64,000 nt of DNA, from the NCBI RefSeq assembly GCF_030345705.1, contig NZ_JAUASW010000001.1, positions 1,674,001 through 1,738,000 of the forward strand. Reading direction: 5' to 3'. Positions 1 to 6,185 of this stretch are shown here, in pieces (the first letter of the stretch is position 1; the number at the start of each line of letters is the position of its first letter). The notes beneath the pieces are model-generated. The model was not told where the DNA came from. It did no database searches and saw only the letters and a list, made by a program, of their open reading frames with translations. A program made the translations under genes and the position numbers. Source of the stretch: Pelomonas sp. SE-A7 (GTDB lineage Bacteria > Pseudomonadota > Gammaproteobacteria > Burkholderiales > Burkholderiaceae_C).

Positions 1-857
1 CCATCGCCCGCAACGAGAAGGCCGGCCTGGCCACCGACTACGAGAGTCTCAAGATGCCCGACGAGACTCGCTACTACATCCCCAAGCTGCAGGCCGTGAA
101 GAACATCGTCGGCGACCCGGCGCGCTACAGCCTGAGCCTGCCCAAGATTGCCAACCACCCCTACTTCCTCAGCGTCAAGATCGACCGCGACATCGACGTG
201 GACTTGGCCGCTCGGCTGGCGGAGATGGAGCTCGACGAGTTCAAGGCCTTCAACCCGCAGATGAACAAGCCGGTGATCCTCAGCAACGGCACCTCGCAGC
301 TGCTGCTGCCCTTCGACAATGCCGGCCGCTTCGTCACCAACCTGGCCGAGCACCGCGGCCAGTTGGCCAGCTGGACCGCCTGGGTCGTGCCCAAGACCAT
401 GAAGCCGGCCGATGCCGCCAAGCAGGTCGGCATGGCCGAGGCCCAGCTGCGCGACATCAACAAGATCCCGCCCAAGATGCTGGTCAAGAGCGGCTCCACC
501 CTGCTGGTGCCGCGCACCGCCAAGCGCGACCAGGACGTGTCCGAGCACCTGGCCGACAACGCCGCCATCAACCTGGCGCCCGACGTGCCGCCGCTGAAGA
601 AGCTGAGCTACAAGACCGGCAAGGGCGAGAGCGTGGCCACGGTGGCCGCCCGCTACAAGCTGCCGGCCAGCCAGGTGGCGCAGTGGAACAGGGTCTCGAC
701 CAAGGCCACGTTCAAGCCCGGCCAGCTGGTGACCGTCTACCTGGCCCAGTTGCCGCCGTCGCCGCAGCAACGCGTGGCGAGCAGCAAGAAGGCGCCGGTG
801 CAAAGGCCGGCCAAGGTGGGCGCGGCCCGCAATCCGGTGGCGGCCAAGGCCGGCTGA
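1..857 (+). CDS. mltD: Membrane-bound lytic murein transglycosylase D, C-terminal part (5' end outside window)
   Basis: The frame is open from position 3 and stops at 857, leaving about 284 residues of the C-terminus. The stretch around positions 36-110 (SLKMPDETRYY, PKLQAVKNIV) matches the end of the MltD catalytic domain, which cleaves peptidoglycan glycan strands with formation of 1,6-anhydromuramic acid. The remainder carries LysM-type peptidoglycan-binding modules. The clearest runs from about 600 to 750, with the typical pattern of an induction strand, a RYKLP helix, an N in QWNR and a closing GQLVTVYL strand. An earlier LysM-like unit lies around 380-520. The tail is Lys/Ala/Pro-rich and probably unstructured. 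The glutamate active site lies outside the window. The ATG at 54 is internal and is not the real start. Confidence 0.9.
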   Translation, partial: IARNEKAGLATDYESLKMPDETRYYIPKLQAVKNIVGDPARYSLSLPKIANHPYFLSVKIDRDIDVDLAARLAEMELDEFKAFNPQMNKPVILSNGTSQLLLPFDNAGRFVTNLAEHRGQLASWTAWVVPKTMKPADAAKQVGMAEAQLRDINKIPPKMLVKSGSTLLVPRTAKRDQDVSEHLADNAAINLAPDVPPLKKLSYKTGKGESVATVAARYKLPASQVAQWNRVSTKATFKPGQLVTVYLAQLPPSPQQRVASSKKAPVQRPAKVGAARNPVAAKAG

Positions 858-879
858 AGCCGGCCTTGGCCAGCGCCGT

Positions 880-1278
880 TCAGGCGATCAGGAACAGGGC
901 GATGCTGATCACCAGCCCCACCGCCCAGACCGCAGAGCGCAGCAGCGCCTTGTCGGTGACATAGAAGAAGATGTAGGCCAGCCGGGCCAGCACGAAGCCC
1001 ACGGCCAGGCCGTCGATGCGGCCCTGGGCGGCACCCATCTGCTGGGCGGCGAGCACGCCGGCGATGAACAGGGGCAGCGCCTCGAAGCTGTTTGCCTGCG
1101 CCGCATTGGCGCGGGCAGGCCAGCCATCCAGCCTTGCCAGCCAGGCACGCGGATTGTGGTTGTCGAAGCCGCCGTCGCGGCGGCGCTTGCCGAAGCCCTT
1201 GGACTTGGCCAGCCAGGCGCAGAACAGCGGCAGCAGGCAGGCCACGATCAGGCAGCCATGGGCAAGGGTCATGCGCAT
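880..1278 (-). CDS. MAPEG family membrane protein
   Basis: A 132-aa, very hydrophobic protein with about four predicted membrane segments: residues 5-23, a pair around 68-105, and the C-terminal 112-131. The central NSFEALPLFIAGVLAAQ and the following ARLAYIFFYV are typical of the MAPEG family (membrane-associated proteins in eicosanoid and glutathione metabolism). Bacterial members of this short type have no established substrate. It starts at ATG 1278, three bases after the recR stop, so it is probably co-transcribed with the dnaX-ybaB-recR cluster. The substrate and any glutathione transferase activity are unknown. Confidence 0.8.
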   Translation of the reverse strand: MRMTLAHGCLIVACLLPLFCAWLAKSKGFGKRRRDGGFDNHNPRAWLARLDGWPARANAAQANSFEALPLFIAGVLAAQQMGAAQGRIDGLAVGFVLARLAYIFFYVTDKALLRSAVWAVGLVISIALFLIA

Positions 1279-1281
1279 CTC

Positions 1282-1863
1282 CTAACGTCTGTCCACCAGG
1301 GCATGGGCAATGGTGCCCAGGTCCACATATTCCAGCTCGCTGCCTATGGGCACACCGCGCGCCAGCCGCGTGGCGCGCATGCCGCGCGAGCGCAGGGCTT
1401 CGCCCAGCACATGGGCCGTGGCCTCGCCCTCGGCGGTGAAGCTGGTGGCGAGGATGACCTCCTCCACCTTGCCGTCCTGCGCGCGCTCCAGCAGCTGCTC
1501 GGCGCCGATCTGGCGGGCGCCAATGCCGTCCAGCGGGCTCACGCGGCCCAGCAGCACGAAGTAGTAGCCGCGGAAGGAACCGGTGCGCTCCAGCGCCGCC
1601 TGGTCGGCCGGTGTCTCGACCACGCACAGCAGCTTGCCGTCGCGCTGCTCATCGGCGCAGATGCCGCAGAGCTGCGTCTCGCTGAAGGTGTGGCAGCGCC
1701 CGCAATGACCGATATGCGCGGCCGCGCCTTGCAGGGCCTGGGCCAGCTGCTGCGCGCCTTCACGGTCGTGCTGCAGCAGGTGGTAGGCCATGCGCTGAGC
1801 CGATTTCTGGCCCACGCCGGGCAGGCGCCGCAGCGCCTCGATGAGAGCTTCGAGCGAGGTCAA
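1282..1863 (-). CDS. recR: Recombination mediator protein RecR
   Basis: 193 aa, about the usual RecR length. With RecF and RecO it loads RecA at gapped DNA. Domains in order: an N-terminal helix-hairpin-helix (LRRLPGVGQKSAQRMAYHLL, residues 12-31), a four-cysteine zinc finger (C54, C57, C66, C69 in the CGRC and CGIC pairs), and a Toprim domain from about residue 77 (LCVVETPADQAAL). The C-terminal Walker-B-like part ends with GSELEYVDLGTIAHAL. The start is TTG at 1863, chosen because the family begins right at the SLEALIEALRRLPG motif and no ATG fits better. It lies downstream of ybaB on the same strand, the classic dnaX-ybaB-recR order. Confidence 0.95.
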   Translation of the reverse strand: MTSLEALIEALRRLPGVGQKSAQRMAYHLLQHDREGAQQLAQALQGAAAHIGHCGRCHTFSETQLCGICADEQRDGKLLCVVETPADQAALERTGSFRGYYFVLLGRVSPLDGIGARQIGAEQLLERAQDGKVEEVILATSFTAEGEATAHVLGEALRSRGMRATRLARGVPIGSELEYVDLGTIAHALVDRR

Positions 1864-1880
1864 AGTCCGGCCTTTCGCCG

Positions 1881-1942
1881 GGCCGCCCCAAGGAAGGCCG
1901 GCGCCCCCTCGGGGGGCAGCGAATGCAATTCGCGTGGGGGCT
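1881..1942. repeat. GC-rich structured intergenic repeat (REP-like)
   Basis: The ybaB-recR gap holds two adjacent hairpins. GCCCCC-TCG-GGGGGC is followed by the perfect GCGAAT-GCA-ATTCGC, and then a G-run. This arrangement (ggccgcccca, ccccctcggggggcagcg, cgcgtggggg) resembles an intergenic repeat I recall from Comamonadaceae and related Burkholderiales genomes. I see only one copy in this window, so calling it a dispersed repeat rests on memory, not on data here. It could act as an mRNA-stabilising or attenuating structure between ybaB and recR. Confidence 0.5.
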
Positions 1943-1948
1943 CCATCC

Positions 1949-2275
1949 TCAGAAGGGGAATTTCATGCCGGGGGGCATGGGCATGCCGGCGGTCAACTTG
2001 CCCATCTTGGCCGAGCTGACTTCCTCAGCGCGACGCAGGCCGTCGTTGAAGGCGGCGGCCACCATGTCCTCGAGCATGTCCTTGTCGTCGGCCAGCAGGC
2101 TGGGATCGATGGTGACGCGCTTGACCTCGTGCTTGCAGGTCATCACCACCTTGACCAGGCCGGAGCCGGACTGGCCCTCGACCTCGATCATGCCCAGTTC
2201 GTCCTGCGCCTTCTTCAGGTTGTCCTGCATGGCCTGGGCCTGCTTCATCAGCCCGGCGAGTTGGTTCTTCATCAT
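1949..2275 (-). CDS. ybaB: YbaB/EbfC family nucleoid-associated protein
   Basis: 108 aa, the normal family size. The start is the first of two consecutive ATGs (2275), preceded by an AGGAG ribosome site nine bases upstream. The protein begins MMKNQLAGLMKQAQAMQ, with a long N-terminal helix, then GQSGSGLVKVVMTCKHEVKRV, the beta region, and LEDMVAAAFNDGLRRAEE near the end. YbaB/EbfC proteins are dimeric DNA-binding proteins of the nucleoid, conserved between dnaX and recR in many proteobacteria. The dnaX stop lies 11 bases upstream, so the two are one transcript. Confidence 0.93.
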   Translation of the reverse strand: MMKNQLAGLMKQAQAMQDNLKKAQDELGMIEVEGQSGSGLVKVVMTCKHEVKRVTIDPSLLADDKDMLEDMVAAAFNDGLRRAEEVSSAKMGKLTAGMPMPPGMKFPF

Positions 2276-2286
2276 GGTCGTAGCTC

Positions 2287-4206
2287 CTAGGAATTCAGCG
2301 GTTTGATCGACCCGGGCACGATGCGTGCCGTGCGGTACTGGCTCATCAGGCGCAGCACTTCCGGGTCCTGAAGAATGATTTGCTCGGCGGCTCGCTGGCG
2401 CGCCAGTGCGGCGGCCTGCTCGCGCAGTGCGGGCGAGTCGGTGGCGACGCCGGCTTCGGGCTCCACGCGCTGTGGCGAGCCCAGGGCCTGGCTCAGCGCG
2501 GCCTCGAGCTTGTCGACCAGGGCGGCCTGGCGCAGCGACTCGCGCTCGACGCGCAAGCGCCAGCTGCCGCCCTGCTCGCCCAGGCACTGGGCCTGCATGG
2601 CCAGCTCGCGGGCCAGGGCCGTCAGGCCCAGCGTCTTGACCAGCTCATGCCAGCGTTCGCCTTCGGGCGTGGGCTGCAGCTCGGGCTCATTGCCGGCGGT
2701 CGAGGCATAGGCCTGCGGAGCCGACGATGACGGGGCCGCGAGGGCCTGGCCTTCGTCGTCGGCCATGGGCGCATCCAGCCAGGGCGGCGGCTCACCGTCG
2801 TCGGCCTCGGGCTCAGGTTCTGCATGCACCACCGGACGCGGACGCAGGCGGGCGCTGGGGCTGTTGTCGTTTTCGACGGGCGCCGGGCGCGCGGCCGGCG
2901 GGGTTGCCGGCTTGGGCTCTTCGACCTTGAGTGCAACAACGGGCGCAGCAAGCGGCTGGACAGCGGGCGCCACGCGCGGTGGCTGAACAGCTGCTGGCGC
3001 AGCAGCCGGTGCTGCGATCGGCACGGCCGCCACGGCCGCCGTGCTGCGCAACAGCGGTGCGCTCGCGGGCTTGGCAGCCGGAGCCTCGCCGCGCGGCAAC
3101 TGAGCGCCACCGGGACGGAAGGCCAGCATGCGCAGCAGCACCATCAGCAGGCCAGCATATTCGTCGGGCGCCAGGCCCAGCTCGGCACGGCCATGCAAGG
3201 CCATGCTGTACATCAGCTGCACTTCATCGGCCGGCAGAGCAGCGGCGAGGCGGCGGGCCTCGGCGCTATCCGGGTCGGCATCATCAAGCGCTGCCGGCGC
3301 GGCCTGGGCCACAGCGATCTGCTGCAAGGCACTGGCCAGGTCCTCCAGCGTGCCGGCCGCCGAAAGGCCGAGGTCGCGCAGTGCGTCGGCCTGCGCCACA
3401 ACGTCGGGGCCGCTGGCGGCGACCAGGGCGTTCAGGATTGCGATCACATGGCCGCGGTCCACCGTGCCCAGCATCTGGCGCACGCCGGCTTCCTGCAACT
3501 GGCCGGCACCGAAGGCGATAGCCTGGTCGGTCAGCGACAGCGCATCGCGCATCGAACCGCGGGCCGCGCGGGCCAGCAGTCGCAAGGCGCCGGGCTCGGC
3601 CGGCACGCTCTCGGCCTGCAGCACCGAAGTGAGATGGGCCAGCACGGTCTGCGGCGCCATCGGACGCAGATTGAATTGCAGGCAGCGCGAGAGCACGGTG
3701 ACCGGCACCTTCTGCGGGTCGGTCGTGGCCAGCACGAACTTCAGGTACTCGGGCGGCTCCTCCAGCGTCTTGAGCATCGCGTTGAACGCGGTGTTCGACA
3801 GCATGTGGACTTCGTCGATCATGTAGACCTTGAAGCGCCCGACAACCGGCTTGTAGACCGCCTGGTCAAGCAGCTGCGAGATCTCCTCGACGCCGCGGTT
3901 GGAGGCGGCATCCAGTTCCACGTAGTCGACGAAGCGGCCGGCATCGATGTCGCGGCAGGATTCGCAGACGCCACAGGGGTGGGCCGTGATGGTGCCCTGG
4001 CCATCGGCGCCGGTGCAATTCAGGCTCTTGGCCAGGATGCGCGACACCGTGGTCTTGCCGACGCCGCGGGTGCCGGTGAACAGATAGGCATGGTGCAGAC
4101 GCTGCTGGGTCAGCGCGTTGGCCAAGGCTTGCACCACATGCTCTTGCCCCCGCAGTTCCTCGAAACTATGGGGACGGTACTTTCGCGCAAGGACCTGGTA
4201 GCTCAT
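2287..4206 (-). CDS. dnaX: DNA polymerase III subunits gamma/tau
   Basis: 639 aa. The clamp-loader ATPase begins YQVLARKYRPHSFEEL. Walker A is FTGTRGVGKTT (residues 43-53). The zinc module has LNC and CGVCESC cysteines. Walker B (DEVHMLS) is followed by the SRC arginine-finger motif (LSRCLQF, around residue 172). Domain III follows, then a long Ala/Pro-rich linker (about 385-500) and a tau-specific C-terminal domain that should bind DnaB helicase and the polymerase alpha subunit. I saw no obvious slippery A-rich heptamer for a gamma frameshift. It is divergently transcribed from the gene at 4251 across only 44 bp. Confidence 0.95.
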   Translation of the reverse strand: MSYQVLARKYRPHSFEELRGQEHVVQALANALTQQRLHHAYLFTGTRGVGKTTVSRILAKSLNCTGADGQGTITAHPCGVCESCRDIDAGRFVDYVELDAASNRGVEEISQLLDQAVYKPVVGRFKVYMIDEVHMLSNTAFNAMLKTLEEPPEYLKFVLATTDPQKVPVTVLSRCLQFNLRPMAPQTVLAHLTSVLQAESVPAEPGALRLLARAARGSMRDALSLTDQAIAFGAGQLQEAGVRQMLGTVDRGHVIAILNALVAASGPDVVAQADALRDLGLSAAGTLEDLASALQQIAVAQAAPAALDDADPDSAEARRLAAALPADEVQLMYSMALHGRAELGLAPDEYAGLLMVLLRMLAFRPGGAQLPRGEAPAAKPASAPLLRSTAAVAAVPIAAPAAAPAAVQPPRVAPAVQPLAAPVVALKVEEPKPATPPAARPAPVENDNSPSARLRPRPVVHAEPEPEADDGEPPPWLDAPMADDEGQALAAPSSSAPQAYASTAGNEPELQPTPEGERWHELVKTLGLTALARELAMQAQCLGEQGGSWRLRVERESLRQAALVDKLEAALSQALGSPQRVEPEAGVATDSPALREQAAALARQRAAEQIILQDPEVLRLMSQYRTARIVPGSIKPLNS

Positions 4207-4250
4207 GGCGCGGCATTCTACGGGGCGTCACCGGGCGATAATCCCCGGCC
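4207..4250. promoter_or_regulatory. Divergent dnaX / AIR-synthase-like promoter region
   Basis: This 44-bp gap must hold two start regions. On the plus strand GATAAT (4237-4242) ends eight bases before the ATG at 4251. On the minus strand TAGAAT (4220-4215) ends eight bases before the dnaX ATG at 4206. If these are -10 elements, both mRNAs would start at or almost at the start codon, that is, be leaderless or nearly so. No good -35 is visible on either strand, so the call is tentative. Confidence 0.4.
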
Positions 4251-5375
4251 ATGAGCACCCATGCCCCCTCCTCGCCAGACACCCTCAGCTACGAGCAAGC
4301 CGGTGTCAATTACGACCTGATCGACCCGCTGAAGATCGCCGCCCAGCGTGCGGCCGCTGCCACCGGTGCCCACCTGGGCGGCCATGGCTTCTCGGAAGTG
4401 CCGGCCTCGCGCGGCGAGTCGGCCTATGTGGTGGACGTGGGCCCGTTCTACCTGGCCTCCATCGTCGAATGCCTGGGCACCAAGACCCTTGTGGCCGACG
4501 AGATGTCCAAGCTGACCGGCAAGAGCTTCTACGCCGGCATTGCCCAGGACACCATCGCCATGGCCATCAACGACCTGATCACGGTCGGCGCCACGCCGCT
4601 GGTGGTGCAGGCCTACTGGGCCGCCGGCGGCTCGGACTGGTTCGGTGACAAACTGCGCGCCCAGGCCCTGGTCGAAGGCTGGAAGAAGGCCTGCGACACC
4701 TGCCAGGTGGCCTGGGGGGGCGGCGAGACGCCGGCCCTAGCCGGCATCGTCGAAGAAGGCCGCATCGACCTGGCCGCCTCCTGCACCGGCCTGATCAATC
4801 CCAAGTCGCGCCTGTCGGTCGGCGACAAGCTGGGCCCCGGCGATGCCATCGTGCTGCTGGCCTCCAGCGGCATCCATGCCAACGGCCTTTCGCTGGCGCG
4901 CAAGCTGGTCGAGCGCCTGCCCAACGGCTACCTGACCGAAATTGAACCTGGCCTCACGTATGGCGAGGCGCTGCTGGCCCCGACCGTGCTGTATTCGCCG
5001 GTCACCGAGGCCTTGTTCAAGGCCGGCATCACCCCGCACTACTGCGCCAACATCACCGGCCATGGCTGGCGCAAGCTGCTGCGCCATCCGGGCCAGTTCA
5101 CCTACCGCATCCACACGGTGCCGCCGGTGACGCCGGTGCTGAAGTTCATGCAGCAGCATGCCAAGCAGGACGACCGCGAGGCCTATTCCACGCTGAACAT
5201 GGGCGCCGGCTTCGCGATCTTCGTGCCGGCCGACCAGGCCGAGAAGACGGTCGAAATCTCCAAGGCCTGCGGCATCGAGGCCTGGGTGGCCGGCTCGCTG
5301 GAAGCCGGCACCAAGCAGCTGCTGATCGAACCGCTGAACATCCGTTTCAGCGACGACGACCTGCAGCTGCGCTGA
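4251..5375 (+). CDS. PurM-like AIR synthase family protein (divergent)
   Basis: 374 aa. It has the two-domain PurM/SelD-type fold by sequence pattern. SYEQAGVNYDLID at residues 13-25 resembles the PurM N-terminus. LGTKTLVADEM stands where PurM has DGVGTK. MAINDLITVGATPL matches the conserved MxxNDxxxxGAxPL motif. WGGGETPAL matches GGETAEMP, and GIHANGLSLARKL matches GxHSNGYSLxRK. The C-terminal motifs ITGHGWRKLLR and STLNMGAGFAIF replace GGGLxENxPR and RTFNxGxGM. PurM converts FGAM to AIR in purine synthesis using ATP. The altered glycine motifs suggest either a divergent PurM or a relative with another ATP-dependent cyclisation. Annotation as the main purM is uncertain. Confidence 0.7.
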   Translation: MSTHAPSSPDTLSYEQAGVNYDLIDPLKIAAQRAAAATGAHLGGHGFSEVPASRGESAYVVDVGPFYLASIVECLGTKTLVADEMSKLTGKSFYAGIAQDTIAMAINDLITVGATPLVVQAYWAAGGSDWFGDKLRAQALVEGWKKACDTCQVAWGGGETPALAGIVEEGRIDLAASCTGLINPKSRLSVGDKLGPGDAIVLLASSGIHANGLSLARKLVERLPNGYLTEIEPGLTYGEALLAPTVLYSPVTEALFKAGITPHYCANITGHGWRKLLRHPGQFTYRIHTVPPVTPVLKFMQQHAKQDDREAYSTLNMGAGFAIFVPADQAEKTVEISKACGIEAWVAGSLEAGTKQLLIEPLNIRFSDDDLQLR

Positions 5376-5391
5376 GCGGGAGCCCGTCCCC

Positions 5392-5769
5392 ATGGACTGG
5401 TTCTATCCACAGATCCTGAAGATCCACGTCGTCATGGCCTGGGTCACGCTGGGCCTCTTCATCGTGCGTGGTCTGGCCTATCAGCTGGGCTACGGTGCGG
5501 CCAAGGACGGCGCAATGATGCTGATTGCCTTCGGCGCCAACACGCTGATGATCATCACCGGCCTGAGTCTTTGGGGGTCGCTCTACTACAGCATTCCGCG
5601 CGATGGCTGGCTGCTCGGCAAGCTGATTGCGTTGCTGGCCTATTTCGCAGCCTCGCACCTGGCGTTCAGCCTGAATCCCCAGCGGGCCCTGGGCTATGGC
5701 GCCGGCGTGCTGGCCCTGGCCTACGCAATGGCCGCGGCCTATACGCGGCAAGGCCTGCTGGTTGGCTGA
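5392..5769 (+). CDS. SirB2-like integral membrane protein
   Basis: 125 aa, with four predicted membrane segments at about residues 6-25, 42-62, 73-92 and 98-115. The pattern KIHVVMAWVTLGLFIVRG, then NTLMIITGLSLW, GWLLGKLIALLAYF and the closing ALAYAMAAAYTRQ fits the SirB/invasion-regulator-like membrane family (four-TM, often next to metabolic genes). No catalytic residues or known biochemical role can be named. The ATG follows the preceding stop by 16 bases, so the two genes are probably co-transcribed. Confidence 0.7.
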   Translation: MDWFYPQILKIHVVMAWVTLGLFIVRGLAYQLGYGAAKDGAMMLIAFGANTLMIITGLSLWGSLYYSIPRDGWLLGKLIALLAYFAASHLAFSLNPQRALGYGAGVLALAYAMAAAYTRQGLLVG

Positions 5770-5798
5770 GCTCGCCGGGAGGACCTCGAGTCCTCGCT

Positions 5799-5804
5799 TA
5801 CAAT
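5799..5804 (+). promoter_or_regulatory. -10 element of ffs (TACAAT)
   Basis: TACAAT lies seven bases upstream of the first paired base of the SRP RNA (5811), the right distance for a sigma-70 start there. A clear -35 hexamer is not visible at the expected place. Confidence 0.5.
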
Positions 5805-5810
5805 GCGCGC

Positions 5811-5907
5811 TGACGGGCCTCCTCGCATGGAAGCGCGGCCAACCGGGTCAGGTGGGGAACCAAGCAGCCCTAGCCGTTGTGACCAGTGCCGGGGGTAAGG
5901 CTCGTCA
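5811..5907 (+). ncRNA. ffs: Signal recognition particle RNA, small bacterial type (4.5S)
   Basis: The conserved SRP core is clear: GTCAGG, then TGG-GGAA-CCA (stem with GGAA tetraloop), then AAGCAGCC at 5848-5870. This is the symmetric loop plus tetraloop that binds Ffh. The ends pair: 5811-5820 (tgacgggcct) with 5898-5907 (aggctcgtca), ten base pairs including one G-U. The length of about 97 nt suits the small bacterial class. The RNA acts with Ffh and FtsY in co-translational membrane targeting. The exact ends are set by the terminal pairing and may extend a few bases. Confidence 0.93.
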
Positions 5908-6029
5908 ACCTCCCCTCACTTTCAGCATCCGCGGATGTATCGCTTCGTAAGAGTCGATGCCGCGGGTCCTCGTCTGCGCGTCGCACCGCGTTGCCAGCTC
6001 ATGTTCAACGCCCTGGAGGCCCTTGCATC

Positions 6030-6161
6030 ATGAAGCCGCGCCGCACCCTGCTTGCCATCGTCGCCACCTTGCTGGCTGTCTCGCTCAGCGGCTGCATCAT
6101 CCTGCCGGAGCGCCACCATCGCCACCACAATCACCACGACCGCTACGACCGCGGCCACTGA
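6030..6161 (+). CDS. Small His-rich lipoprotein
   Basis: 43 codons. The start is ATG 6030, with GGAGG ten bases upstream. The N-terminus is MKPRRTLLAIVATLLAVSLSGC. A charged n-region, a hydrophobic core and the lipobox LSGC (Cys22) predict lipidation and export. The mature part is only about 22 residues and rich in His, Arg and Asp (several HH pairs), which could bind metal. Tiny lipoproteins of this sort are common in Burkholderiales and have no assigned role. It sits alone between ffs and the convergent kinase gene. Confidence 0.7.
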   Translation: MKPRRTLLAIVATLLAVSLSGCIILPERHHRHHNHHDRYDRGH

Positions 6162-6185
6162 GCATGAAGCAACGGCAGGCCGGTC

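Noticed and set aside
2287..4206. Programmed frameshift giving a separate gamma subunit of dnaX
   Set aside because: No A-rich slippery heptamer with a downstream hairpin is visible near the end of domain III.
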